Assembly: GCF_001439845.1 (NCBI RefSeq)
Contig: NZ_JYLO01000001.1
Coordinates: 372,001 to 436,000, forward strand
Length of the DNA: 64,000 nucleotides
Source: Pseudomonas lactis
GTDB lineage: Bacteria > Pseudomonadota > Gammaproteobacteria > Pseudomonadales > Pseudomonadaceae
Direction of reading: 5' to 3'
The notes under the pieces: generated by a model
What the model was told of the DNA's origin: nothing
The model's database searches: none
The model's input: the letters and a program-made list of their open reading frames with translations, nothing else
Part shown: in pieces, positions 55,320 to 64,000 of the stretch
Position numbering within the stretch: position 1 is the stretch's first letter
How the letters are laid out: the number at the start of each line of letters is the position of its first letter
Made by a program: the position numbers and the translations under genes

Positions 55320-56122
55320 AGTTGATTCTAGCCGAACCCTTCAAGACCCTCTGGGACGGGCGCGATGCGTTCGCCGAGGTCGAGAAGCTGGAAGGCCAGG
55401 TGTTCCGCGAGCTGGCCGCTCGCCGTACGTTACGTACGGTGGTCGAGGGCCAGCCTTATTTTGTGAAGATTCACCGTGGGATCGGCTGGGGCGAGATCCT
55501 CAAGAACCTGGTCACCGCCAAATTGCCAGTATTGGGCGCGGGCCAGGAGTGGGTGGCGATCCAGCGTTTGCAGGCGCTTGGCGTGCCGACCATGACCGCC
55601 GTGGCGTTCGGTGAAAAAGGCAGCAACCCGGCCGACCAGCATTCGTTCATCATCACCCAGGAACTGACCCCCATCATCAGCCTGGAAGACCTGACCCTGG
55701 ACTGGGTCAAGCAACCGCCCGTGCCGGCCATCAAGCATGCCTTGACCCTTGAGCTGGCGCGTACCGTGGGCGCGATGCACCGTGGCGGCGTCAACCACCG
55801 TGATTGCTACCTGTGCCATTTCCTGCTGCACACCGACCGGCCCATCAGCGTCGACAACCTCAAGCTGTCGGTGATCGATCTGCACCGCGCCCAGGTGCGA
55901 GCGACGATCCCTGTGCGCTGGCGCAATAAAGACCTGGCCGGCCTGTATTACTCCGCGCTGGAGATCGGCTTGACCCAGCGCGACAAGCTGCGTTTTCTCA
56001 AGGCTTACTTCCAGCAGCCGCTGCGCCAGATCCTGTCGGAGCAAACCGCGCTGTTGTCTGCGCTGGAACGCATGGCAGCAAAGCTGTATGCGCGTAAACA
56101 ACGATACGGGGATGCGATCTGA
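55316..56122 (+). CDS. waaP: LPS core heptose(I) kinase WaaP
   Basis: 268 residues with a small-kinase fold: VEGQPYFVKIHRG supplies the ATP-binding Lys, MHRGGVNHRDCYLCHFLLH the catalytic Asp loop, and KLSVIDLHRAQ the metal-binding Asp. It phosphorylates heptose I, a step essential for outer-membrane integrity in P. aeruginosa. ATG overlaps waaG; its stop abuts the next kinase-like gene. Confidence 0.95.
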   Translation: MKLILAEPFKTLWDGRDAFAEVEKLEGQVFRELAARRTLRTVVEGQPYFVKIHRGIGWGEILKNLVTAKLPVLGAGQEWVAIQRLQALGVPTMTAVAFGEKGSNPADQHSFIITQELTPIISLEDLTLDWVKQPPVPAIKHALTLELARTVGAMHRGGVNHRDCYLCHFLLHTDRPISVDNLKLSVIDLHRAQVRATIPVRWRNKDLAGLYYSALEIGLTQRDKLRFLKAYFQQPLRQILSEQTALLSALERMAAKLYARKQRYGDAI

Positions 56123-56856
56123 TGGCGGGTTGGAATCTGGAACCTGCCTACGCCGCCCTGGCGGATGACTTTGGAAGCCTGGACGCGGTGTTCGCCCTGC
56201 AAGGCGAGCGGCTGACCCGCGACCCGTTGTCTGAAGTGATCCGGGTGGAGCGTGGCGGGGTCAATTATTACGTCAAACGCTACGTAGGTGCCGGCAAGGG
56301 CCTGCGTCGTTACCTGGGCCGGCCACGGGTGAAATCCGAATGGCAGAACCTCAAGCGTTTCGCCAAGTGGGGCATCCCCACCGCCGACGTGGTGGCCTGG
56401 GGCCTGGACCGCAAGGGCCTGGCCTATAACCGAGGTGCCATGATCACCCGTGAACTGCCCAAAACCGAAGATCTGTCGGTGCTGGCCGAGCGTCACGATG
56501 AGCGCCTCAAAGATCCCCGGTGGGTCGATGGCATCAGCCGCCAGCTCGCCGAATACACGCGCACCATGCACGATCACCGCTTCACCCATAACGACTTGAA
56601 GTGGCGCAACCTGCTGGTGGACGACCAGCGCACCCTGTACCTGATCGATTGCCCCAACGGCGATTTCTGGCGCGGCTTCTGGCTCAAGTACCGCATCACC
56701 AAAGACCTGGCCTGCCTGGACAAAGTCGCCAAGTATCACTTGTCGGCCACCCAGCGCCTGCGCTTCTACCTGCAATATCGCCAGCGCGCGCACTTGACCG
56801 CGTCGGACAAACAGCGAATTCGCCATGTGGTGAAGTTTTTCGAGGGACGCGAATGA
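56122..56856 (+). CDS. InaA/WaaP-type LPS core kinase
   Basis: 244 residues. YYVKRYV carries the nucleotide-binding Lys, RFTHNDLKWRNLLV the catalytic loop (His-Asn-Asp) and TLYLIDCPNGDFW the DxD-like metal site (Asp in LIDCP). It looks catalytically complete. It is one of the kinase-like genes next to waaP in Pseudomonas core clusters; P. aeruginosa counterparts are around PA5006-PA5008 but I do not assign a symbol. Coupled to both neighbours by overlapping stop/start codons. Confidence 0.87.
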   Translation: MAGWNLEPAYAALADDFGSLDAVFALQGERLTRDPLSEVIRVERGGVNYYVKRYVGAGKGLRRYLGRPRVKSEWQNLKRFAKWGIPTADVVAWGLDRKGLAYNRGAMITRELPKTEDLSVLAERHDERLKDPRWVDGISRQLAEYTRTMHDHRFTHNDLKWRNLLVDDQRTLYLIDCPNGDFWRGFWLKYRITKDLACLDKVAKYHLSATQRLRFYLQYRQRAHLTASDKQRIRHVVKFFEGRE

Positions 56857-57605
56857 GTGACTTCCTGGCGGCCGAAGACCGCGCTCTGCTTGAGCGCAAC
56901 GGTCTGGCGACCTTCGACGCGTTGTGGGCCAAGCAACTGGATGCGGTGGACGAGCCGAACACCAGCGGCGACGGTTGGAGCAGCGTGTATCGCCTGGAGC
57001 TTGAGGGGCAGGGTTACTACCTCAAACGCCAGAGCAATTACCTCACGCGCACCTTGCACCGCCCGTTTGGCGAGCCGAGTTTTGCCCGCGAGTTTCGTAA
57101 CATCAGCCTGTATCGAAAGCTCGGCATCCCGGCCCTGCAAGCGGCGTTCTTCGGTGAGCGCAAGGTCAAGGGCGAGCGCCGGGCGATGCTGCTCACCCGT
57201 GCGCTGGATGGCTGGAATGACCTGGACTCGTTGCTGGAGCAGTGGCCGCAATTGAGCGCGGCCCAGCACAGTGCGATCCTGTCGGCGTGCGGCAAGCTGG
57301 CGCGTCATCTGCACAGCGTCGGGCAGGTGCATGGCTGTTTTTACCCCAAGCATATTTTCCTGCAGCCTGCCGGTGAGGGTTACGCCGCGCAGTTGATCGA
57401 CCTGGAGAAAACCCGCCCGCTGTTGTTTGGCTGGCGTGACCGGGTCAAGGACCTGGAACCGCTGCTGCGCCGCGCGCCGCAATGGTCGGATGCGCAGGTG
57501 CGCCAACTGCTGGCGGCGTACCTTGAGCAGCCCGAGGACAGTGCCTTGGTCGCCACTTGGCACCAGCGCCTGACCGCACGCCGCAGCCACAAGGAGAACC
57601 GCTGA
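56853..57605 (+). CDS. InaA-type LPS core kinase with an altered catalytic loop
   Basis: 250 residues. YYLKRQSNYLTR gives the ATP-site Lys and AAQLIDLEKTRP the metal-binding Asp, but the catalytic loop reads VGQVHGCFYPKHIFL, where the usual Asp after His-x is replaced by Cys/Phe. It may be an atypical or inactive kinase. The ATG at 56853 overlaps the upstream stop. Confidence 0.85.
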   Translation: MSDFLAAEDRALLERNGLATFDALWAKQLDAVDEPNTSGDGWSSVYRLELEGQGYYLKRQSNYLTRTLHRPFGEPSFAREFRNISLYRKLGIPALQAAFFGERKVKGERRAMLLTRALDGWNDLDSLLEQWPQLSAAQHSAILSACGKLARHLHSVGQVHGCFYPKHIFLQPAGEGYAAQLIDLEKTRPLLFGWRDRVKDLEPLLRRAPQWSDAQVRQLLAAYLEQPEDSALVATWHQRLTARRSHKENR

Positions 57606-59056
57606 TGCGCTTATCCGAGCTGAAAACAGCTGGGCGTACCCCCAGCCTGCCGCTGACCCTCGACCTGGCGGATGCCGCCGGCCCTGGGCAATTGCAATTG
57701 CTGAGCCTGCTGCGGGTGTTGCCGGGGCAGCGCTACGTGGGGGCCGCCGTGTGGCGGGGTCGCCCGGTGTTGGCCAAGTTGTTGGTGGGCAGCAAGGCGG
57801 CGCGGCATTTTCAGCGTGAGCTCACAGGTGTACGCCTGTTGGCTGAGCAGGGCCTGACCACGCCGTTGCTGCTGGCCGATGGTTTGCAGGACGGCGAGGG
57901 TGGCTGGCTGCTGTTTGAATTTATCGAGGGCGCTCAAAGCCTGTCCGACGCTTGGCTCGCCGTCGAAAACCTGCCGCCGTTGGCGGACGAACAAACTGCC
58001 GTGCTCGCCGAAGCGCTGGGCGCGATTGCCCAGATGCATGCCAAGGGCCTGTGGCAGGAAGACCTGCATCTGGACAACCTGCTGCGCAAAGACGGCAAGC
58101 TGTACTTGATCGATGGCGCCGGCATTCGTGTCGAAGAGGCGGGCAAGCCGCTGTCACGCAATCGCGTGCTGGAAAACCTCGGTGTGTTCTTCGCCCAACT
58201 GCCCAAGAGCCTTGAGCCGTTTAACGAAGAGTTGCTGGTGTATTACCTGCTGGCCAACGGCGAACACGCCTTGCCAATGCAAGCCCTGGAAAAGCAGGTG
58301 CGTAAAGTCAGCGCTTGGCGTTTGAGAGACTACCTGGACAAGACCGGCCGCGAATGCACGCTGTTCAGTGTGGTGCGTGGCGCTTTTGGCCTGCGTGCGA
58401 TCCGCCGCGAAGAAGAAGCCGCCATGGTGCCGGTGCTGGAGCAGGCCGATGCGTTGCTCGACCAGGGTCACCTGTACAAGACCGGTGGCGCGGCGAGCGT
58501 GGCCAAGGTTGACGTGGCCGGCCGACCGCTGGTGATCAAACGCTACAACATCAAGGGCTTTGCCCATTGGCTCAAGCGCTTCTGGCGCCCGAGCCGCGCC
58601 TGGCACTCCTGGCGCGAAGGCAACCGCCTGGCCTTCCTGGATTTTGCCACACCCAAGCCGCTGGCGGTACTGGAGAAACGGTTTCTGTGGTTGCGCAGCC
58701 GTGCTTACCTGGTCACCGAATACCTGCCTGGGCCAGACATCATCGAGCGCTTTGCGCCGTATGTGGAGAGCGGCGAGGCGCCGGAGAGCGAGTTGCAGGC
58801 ACTGGACCAGTTGTTCGCCGAGTTGATCCGCGAGCGCATCAGCCATGGGGATTTCAAAGGCCATAACCTGTTCTGGAGCGACGGGCGCTGGGCGATGATC
58901 GACCTGGATGCCATGTGTCAGCACGGCTCGCTGTCCAGCTTCGCCCCTGCGTATGCCAAAGACCGTGCGCGATTTATGCGTAACTGGCCGCAGGGCAGTG
59001 CGCTGTACCAGGTGATTGACCAGCGCTTGCCCAAAGAGGCGGGTGTCGGCAGTTAA
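57605..59056 (+). CDS. double kinase-domain protein of the LPS core operon
   Basis: 483 residues with two kinase-like units. Unit 1 (about 1-235): VLAKLL as ATP-site Lys, GLWQEDLHLDNLL as catalytic loop, KLYLIDGAGIRV as metal site. Unit 2 (about 290-480): PLVIKRYNIKG, RISHGDFKGHNLFW and AMIDLDAM. Both retain Asp in loop and metal site. It corresponds in position to the wapQ-type kinase of P. aeruginosa. It is the last gene before a REP pair and the inserted TonB receptor. Confidence 0.85.
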   Translation: MRLSELKTAGRTPSLPLTLDLADAAGPGQLQLLSLLRVLPGQRYVGAAVWRGRPVLAKLLVGSKAARHFQRELTGVRLLAEQGLTTPLLLADGLQDGEGGWLLFEFIEGAQSLSDAWLAVENLPPLADEQTAVLAEALGAIAQMHAKGLWQEDLHLDNLLRKDGKLYLIDGAGIRVEEAGKPLSRNRVLENLGVFFAQLPKSLEPFNEELLVYYLLANGEHALPMQALEKQVRKVSAWRLRDYLDKTGRECTLFSVVRGAFGLRAIRREEEAAMVPVLEQADALLDQGHLYKTGGAASVAKVDVAGRPLVIKRYNIKGFAHWLKRFWRPSRAWHSWREGNRLAFLDFATPKPLAVLEKRFLWLRSRAYLVTEYLPGPDIIERFAPYVESGEAPESELQALDQLFAELIRERISHGDFKGHNLFWSDGRWAMIDLDAMCQHGSLSSFAPAYAKDRARFMRNWPQGSALYQVIDQRLPKEAGVGS

Positions 59057-59059
59057 ATC

Positions 59060-59133
59060 TATCGCGGGCAAGCCCGCTCCCACACTTGATCTGTGAACGC
59101 GGTCAAAATGTGGGAGCGGGCTTGCCTGCGATG
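59060..59133. repeat. inverted REP pair between the kinase operon and the TonB receptor
   Basis: TCGCGGGCAAGCCCGCTCCC and ATGTGGGAGCGGGCTTGCCT are only about 25 bases apart, the tightest pair in the window, between convergent genes. Confidence 0.87.
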
Positions 59134-59154
59134 GCGCCCGTCCAGGCGCTGCAT

Positions 59155-61234
59155 TCAGAACTGGTACTGCGCCCCAGCCCCCGCATACCACGACCGCCCC
59201 GGCGCGGCTTCGTAATAGCGACCATTGCCGTCGCCCACAATTACCGACCCCACATACTGGCGATCCAGCAGGTTATCCAGGCGCAGGGTCTGGTGAAAGG
59301 TCCAGTGCTCTACCTTTTGCTCAAACCGCGCGCGCCAGTTGAAGACGCTGTAGGCCGGTGCGGCGCGTTGTTGGTTGGTGTCTTCTACGTAGACCTTGCT
59401 GCGGTACATGCCTTCGATGGCGGTGCTGACCCAGTCCCGTGGTTTCCAGTTCAGTTCGGCGAACAGAGTGGTTTGTGGCACGCCGGGGAGGTAGTTGCCT
59501 TTGTCGATGGTTTTCCCGTTATTGACGAAGTCGCTGTCGTATTGAGCTTGCAGGCGGGTATAGGCGAGGCTGGTGCTCCAGTGGTCGCTCAGTTGGCTTT
59601 CAACGCCCAGTTCGAAGCCGCGGCGCAATGTGCGACCGGCGTTCTGGTAGCTGGTACGGCCACCGATGGATTGCTGCACCACCAGTTCGTCCTCGGTGGT
59701 GATCTGGAAAACGGCGGCGTTGATCCGCGTGTTGTTCAGTTGCGCTTTCACACCCATTTCATATTGGGTACTTTCAGACGGCCTCAAGCCGAAGTTGAAG
59801 CCCTCGGTGTTGCCCGGCGCATAGGCCAGCTCGGCCTGGGTCGGGGTTTCAAAGCCTTTGCCTGCGCTGATGTAGCCATGCAGGTCGGGGGTGAACGCAT
59901 ACATCACGCTCATTGAAGGTGTGTTTTTCTGGTAGGTCTTGTTGCCGCTGGCGTCGCCATTGCTGAGGAACTGGTCGTCAACGTCCATCTGCATCGTGCT
60001 GTGGCGTACGCCGGCTTGCAGGGTCCAGCGGTCGAGGGCCCAGTTGGCTTGGATATACGGGTCGAGGCTGCGAGCCGTGTCGATTTCGTCGCGGCGTAGT
60101 TGGCCTTTCACGCCGAGGGTGTTGCCGCTGTAGTTCTGATAGCCATGGCGGCTGTCTTCGCTTTGGTCGAAGTCCAGGCCGGTGATGATCATCAGCTCGC
60201 CAGGCGCGCTTTCGATGGGCTGCATCCAGCGTACGCTGCCGCCGTAGAACTTACGGTCAAATTGCACCACGCCACCGCCGCGTTCGTTGGCGGGCGTGCC
60301 CTTGGGGATCGACAGGTACTGAATCACACTACGGCGCCCGGTATAAGCATTGACCTGCAAGGTCGCGCTACCGAAATACCGCTCGTAATTCATCCCCAAT
60401 TGCTGATGATCGATACTTTTGCGCGTGTTGTAGTTCAGCGTATTGGCGCTCACCGAACGCGGGTCGGCCTTGTATGCCGCCCATGTCTGCCCCAGCGGAT
60501 CCTGCGTACCGTTCTGCTCCAGGCTGCTATAGATCAGCGCCAGCTTGCTGTCGTCATCGGGCTCGAAATTGAGCTTGGCGAAAGTCTGGTCACGGCGCGC
60601 GCTGCTGTGATCGCGGTAGCCATTGGTGTCCATGCGCGAGGCGTCGAGCACAAACCCGGCGCCGTTTGCCGCACCCTCGGCGCTGAGGTGGTTCTTGTTC
60701 AGCCCGTCGCTGCCCACCAGGGTTTCGGCGCCGATACGCGGCGGGCCTTCGCCGTCGCGGGAGAACATCTGGATCACGCCGCCGGCGTTGCTGCCATACA
60801 GCGTCGCCGCCGGGCCGCGCAGCACTTCGATGCGTTCGGCGGTATCGAGGTTGAAGGTGGCGGCCTGGCCCTGGCCATCCGGGGTACTGGCGGGGATGCC
60901 GTCGGCGATCAGCTTGATGCCGCGCACGCCGAATGCTGAACGGGCGCCGAAGCCTCGGGAAGAAATTTGCAGGTCCTGCGCATAGTTCTGGCGGTTTTGC
61001 ACCACCAGGCCGGGTACGCGGGACAGGGCTTCGGAGGCGTTGATGCCGAGTTGGCCGTCGTTGATCTGTTCGCGGTTGATGCCGTCCACTGAATACGGCA
61101 GGTCGAACGTCGGGCTGGCGCTGCGCGAGCCGGTGACCACGCTGGGGTCCAGGATCAGGGGGCGCATTGTCGGCCTGGGCGGTGTTACACAGGCCCAGCA
61201 GTAAGGCAAGGCAGGTTGGAGCAGAAGGAGTCAT
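59155..61234 (-). CDS. TonB-dependent receptor with a frameshift after the signal peptide
   Basis: About 690 residues if the frame is repaired. The plug domain has VVTGSRSASPTFDLPYSV, EALSRVPGLVVQNRQ, ISSRGFGARSAFGVRGIKL and IEVLRGPAATLYGSNAGGVIQ; the beta barrel ends in Phe (GAGAQYQF). The signal peptide MTPSAPTCLALLLGLCNTAQA is encoded at 61234 in a different frame; one base too many in a G5 run (61158-61162, C5 on the coding strand) separates it from the plug. With four bases the two join as NAPLILDPSVV. As written, the body frame has only a signal-less start (ATG 61167). It resembles PfeA/Fe-transport receptors broadly; ligand unknown. Confidence 0.78.
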
Positions 61235-61436
61235 GAAAGGGCCGGTTGGTAGCGCGCAAATGAGGGGCGCAGGCGAAAATGTTACAAGTTTAACGACTCG
61301 TCCTCTGATTTGCCGAAATCCTTACCGCTGGGCGCAATGGGATGCTTCCTACGCCTAGCGTCGACTGCGTAAGCCTGAAGCCTTGGTTCTGTGGTGTTAG
61401 GTTCTCGGTCTTTTTAACAAACAAGAAGAATCAACT

Positions 61437-61772
61437 ATGCGGACTCCTATTCTGAGGTTGCTGGTATTGCTGGGAATATCGTTGCTCATGGGCGGCTGCG
61501 GCACTACGACCACGGTGCTGCGTGGCGATGACGTCACTGTTCTGGACCTCAAGAGGAAGAATACCTACTGCAACTCTGTTCCGCGTGTTTATAGCGGCGT
61601 GGTTTATGACTTGTGTGTCTTGCATGGGCCGCCGAACTCTGCAAGTGATCTCTCGTTGAATGGTATTCCCTGGGTCATTCTTGATGTGCCCGTCTCTGCT
61701 GTCCTGGACACGCTCGTGCTGCCCTACACGATCTACCGCCAAAGCGCGGACGGCAGCATCGAGCTGCGCTAA
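61437..61772 (+). CDS. YceK/YidQ family (DUF1375) lipoprotein
   Basis: A 111-residue lipoprotein with the lipobox LLMGGC (Cys21) after a short basic, hydrophobic leader. The body (YSGVVYDLCVLHGPPNS... LDVPVSAVLDTLVLPYTIYRQ) matches the small YceK/YidQ family. Function unknown. A terminator follows about 40 bases later. Together with the TonB receptor it lies between the kinase genes and the carbamoyltransferase. Confidence 0.85.
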   Translation: MRTPILRLLVLLGISLLMGGCGTTTTVLRGDDVTVLDLKRKNTYCNSVPRVYSGVVYDLCVLHGPPNSASDLSLNGIPWVILDVPVSAVLDTLVLPYTIYRQSADGSIELR

Positions 61773-61794
61773 CAGCTTCCTACCGCTTTTAAGC

Positions 61795-61846
61795 TATAAT
61801 CCCGCCCTTTAGCTGTTTCCCGCCCCGGCGGGAAACACACTTTTTT
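61795..61846 (+). terminator. hairpin terminator after the lipoprotein gene, next to a TATAAT box
   Basis: GTTTCCCGCC and GGCGGGAAAC (61815-61836) form a 10-base stem with a CC loop, then ACAC and T6. A perfect TATAAT sits at 61795-61800, so a promoter there would transcribe straight into the terminator. Confidence 0.75.
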
Positions 61847-61891
61847 CAGGCGCGATGCGCCTGCATGCAGACTAAAAGAGGCTAGACCCTA

Positions 61892-63649
61892 GTGGCATTG
61901 ACGATTCTTGGCCTGTCCGGCGCCCTTAGCCATGATCCTTCCGCAGCCCTGTATATCGACGGCAAGCTGATTGCGGCCGCCGAAGAAGAGCGCTTCGTAC
62001 GCGACAAACATGCAAAGAACCGCATGCCCTACGAGTCGGCGAAGTTCTGCCTGGAACAGGCCGGCATCAAGCCTTCGGACGTTGACGTAGTGGCGATCCC
62101 GTTCGCCCCGATCAGCCTGTTCGGCGAGGCGCGCTGGCACTACGCCAAGCGTTACTGGTACGCCCCGGACCGCGCCCTCGACGCGATCCTGATGGGCAAC
62201 CGTCGCTACAAGCGCTATCGCAACAAGATCGTCTGGTGCCTGGAGCAACTGGGCTTCGATCCGAAGAAAATCAAGATCGAACCGGTGGAACACCACCTGG
62301 CTCACGCATCCAGCGCCTACCACTGCTCGGGCTTCCAGGAAAAAACCGCGATCCTGGGCATTGACGGCAAGGGCGAGTACGCCACTACCTTCTTTGGCTA
62401 CGGCGAAAACGGCAAGATCCACAAGATCAAGGAATTCTACGATCCGGACTCCCTCGGCGGCCTGTACGGCGCAATCACCGAGTTCCTCGGTTTCGAGATG
62501 CTCGACGGTGAGTTCAAGGTCATGGGCATGGCGCCGTACGGCGATGCCAGCAAATACGACTTCTCGCGCCTGGCCTCCTTTGAAAACGGCGAGCTGGTGA
62601 TCAACACCGACTACGCCAACGTCATCGGCCTGCGCCGCTACAAAGAGAAGGGCAAGGGTTTCTACTTCTCGCCAAAACTGATCGAGTGGCTGGGCCCCAA
62701 GCGCGAAGGCGACATCGCCGACGAGCCGTATATCCACTACGCGGCCAGCATGCAGGCGCTGTTCGAGAAACTGGCCTTGCAGATGATCGACCATTACCTG
62801 GGCGACATTCTCAAGGACACCGGCAAGCTCGCCTTCGCTGGCGGCTGTGCGCTGAACGTCAAGCTGAACCAGAAAATCATTGCCCGTGACGACGTCAAAG
62901 AACTGTTCGTGCAACCGGCCTCCGGCGATGCCGGTACCGCTGTTGGCGCGGCTGCCTATGTGTCCCACGCTCGTGGCGTACCGGTTGAGAAGATGGAGCA
63001 CGTCTACCTCGGCCCGTCCTACAGCAACGAAGACGTGATTGCCGCGTGCGCCAAGCACGAGAGCAAGCCGAACTGGCGCAAGATCGAGAACATGCCTAAG
63101 CGCATTGCCAAGATCATGGTCGACGGCAACCCGGTGGCCTGGTTCCAGGGCCGCATGGAGTTTGGCCCGCGTGCGTTGGGCGGTCGTTCGATCATTGGTT
63201 GCCCAAGTGCGACCGGCGTGGCGGATCGCATCAACCACCAGATCAAGTTCCGCGAGCGTTGGAGGCCTTTCTGCCCGTCGATGCTCGACACCGTGGCCCC
63301 GCAGATGATCAAGGTCGATCACCCGGCGCCGTTCATGACCTTCACCTTTGAAGTGTCGGAAGAATGGAAGACCCGTGTGCCGGAAGTAGTCCATGAAGAT
63401 GGCACCTCCCGCGCCCAGGTGCTCAAGCGTGAATACAACCCGCGCTACTACGACATGATGAAAGAGCTGGAAGTGCTGACCGGCAACGGCGTGTCCCTGA
63501 ACACCTCGCTCAACCGTCGTGGCGAAGCGATGATCTGCTCGCCGACCGACGCGCTGAACATGTTCTTCGGTTCGGACCTGCAGTACCTGATCATGGAAGA
63601 CATCCTCGTGGTCAAGGACGGCGTAGACCCTTATGACGCCGTGGTTTAA
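61892..63649 (+). CDS. carbamoyltransferase of the NodU/CmcH family (LPS core)
   Basis: 585 residues. MALTILGLSGALSHDPSAALYIDG is the typical start; VEHHLAHASSAYH carries the N-terminal metal-binding His motif, GGCALNVKLNQ and GRMEFGPRALGGRSI are conserved catalytic blocks, and the C terminus has NTSLNRRGEAMICSP. In P. aeruginosa the homologue at this position carbamoylates heptose of the inner core. The start is a GTG with AGAGG upstream. It likely has its own promoter because a terminator precedes it. Confidence 0.93.
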   Translation: MALTILGLSGALSHDPSAALYIDGKLIAAAEEERFVRDKHAKNRMPYESAKFCLEQAGIKPSDVDVVAIPFAPISLFGEARWHYAKRYWYAPDRALDAILMGNRRYKRYRNKIVWCLEQLGFDPKKIKIEPVEHHLAHASSAYHCSGFQEKTAILGIDGKGEYATTFFGYGENGKIHKIKEFYDPDSLGGLYGAITEFLGFEMLDGEFKVMGMAPYGDASKYDFSRLASFENGELVINTDYANVIGLRRYKEKGKGFYFSPKLIEWLGPKREGDIADEPYIHYAASMQALFEKLALQMIDHYLGDILKDTGKLAFAGGCALNVKLNQKIIARDDVKELFVQPASGDAGTAVGAAAYVSHARGVPVEKMEHVYLGPSYSNEDVIAACAKHESKPNWRKIENMPKRIAKIMVDGNPVAWFQGRMEFGPRALGGRSIIGCPSATGVADRINHQIKFRERWRPFCPSMLDTVAPQMIKVDHPAPFMTFTFEVSEEWKTRVPEVVHEDGTSRAQVLKREYNPRYYDMMKELEVLTGNGVSLNTSLNRRGEAMICSPTDALNMFFGSDLQYLIMEDILVVKDGVDPYDAVV

Positions 63650-64000
63650 ATGCTGAACCGCTTCCAGGGCTGGCGTGAACGTGGCTGGGCGCCTGTCGAG
63701 GCCGAGGTTTACGCCCAGGCCTGGCAGCGTTATGGCGGCAGCGTGGCGACCCATCCCCAGGTGATCGAACGGCTGGCCGGCCTGGCGCAGATACCCGTGC
63801 GCTACCTGGGCTGGGAACAAGGTGGTGAACTCAAGGGGGCAATTGCCACCTGGGGACGCGACCTGGCGCTGTCCAAGGACGTGCTCAAGCGCAGCGGCAA
63901 GAAAGGCCTGTTTGACCTGGGCAACGCCGAGATCATTCTGCCGATTGCTGCCGATGCGCAGGTACCGTTGCGGCATCGTGCGCGCTACCTGTCGACTTTG
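63650..64000 (+). CDS. Mig-14 family protein, N-terminal part (cut by window edge)
   Basis: 117 codons are present, from the ATG directly after the carbamoyltransferase stop. MLNRFQGWRERGWAPVEAEV, YGGSVATHPQVIERLAGLAQIPVRYLGW and LFDLGNAEIILPIA match Mig-14, a GNAT-like protein linked to antimicrobial peptide resistance in Salmonella and P. aeruginosa. The rest lies outside the window. It is translationally coupled to the carbamoyltransferase. Confidence 0.85.
   Translation, partial: MLNRFQGWRERGWAPVEAEVYAQAWQRYGGSVATHPQVIERLAGLAQIPVRYLGWEQGGELKGAIATWGRDLALSKDVLKRSGKKGLFDLGNAEIILPIAADAQVPLRHRARYLSTL

Noticed and set aside
61889..63976. 695-codon open frame antisense to the carbamoyltransferase
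   Set aside because: Antisense shadow of an unmistakable gene, continuing without a break into the antisense of mig-14.

Overview
The window is chromosomal DNA of a Pseudomonas of the P. fluorescens group. Three things point there. The gene content is typical (putA/putP, aceEF next to glnE, and the heptose core cluster waaF-waaC-waaG-waaP followed by InaA-type kinases, a carbamoyltransferase and mig-14). Coding DNA is GC-rich with long antisense shadow frames. Many gaps carry inverted pairs of the GTGGGAGC(T/G)GGCTTGCC repeat (REP/REPIN-like) common in this group. I saw no rRNA, tRNA, CRISPR array or insertion sequence.

Region 1 (1-13.74 kb, minus strand) is most of an aryl polyene (APE) type II polyketide pigment operon, cut by the left edge. 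In transcription order: chain-length-factor-like protein, PlsC-type acyltransferase, two acyl carrier proteins, membrane protein, AMP ligase fused to a hotdog dehydratase, family 2 glycosyltransferase, LpxL-type acyltransferase, MIO ammonia-lyase, thioesterase, LolA-like carrier, MMPL exporter, halogenase-type flavoprotein, methyltransferase, DUF3261 lipoprotein and the start of a ketosynthase. The expected job is to make an aryl starter, extend and dehydrate it on the ACPs, attach it to a lipid and move it to the outer membrane. An intact WxWxIP motif in the flavoprotein raises the possibility of a halogenated head group.

Region 2 (13.74-34.4 kb) is mostly housekeeping: a ParA-like ATPase, a small DUF6124-type gene behind an unusual repeat-rich leader, trxC, a higBA toxin-antitoxin operon with visible operator palindromes, selO, an MscK-type channel, an NhaP2-type antiporter, a chemoreceptor with a FliA-type promoter, a ZapA-like pair, an acyl-CoA dehydrogenase, and divergent putA/putP around five GGTGCAAC boxes.

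Region 3 (34.4-38.8 kb) is a type VI secretion island: VgrG and a DUF4123 adaptor on the plus strand, and divergently a glycine-rich putative pore-forming effector with an overlapping AT-rich membrane (immunity-like) gene.

Region 4 (38.9-51.9 kb) holds rlmJ, a 0.65-kb nested palindromic repeat with a cloverleaf-like core, msrA, a PAS-GAF-PAS-GGDEF-EAL protein with a degenerate GGDEF site, aceF-aceE with twin HexR-like palindromes upstream, and glnE.

Region 5 (52.1-64 kb) is the LPS core operon waaF-waaC-waaG-waaP plus three further kinase-like genes with overlapping junctions, the last containing two kinase-like units. It is interrupted by a TonB-dependent receptor whose signal peptide is out of frame at a G5 run and by a small lipoprotein, then resumes with the carbamoyltransferase and mig-14 (cut by the right edge).
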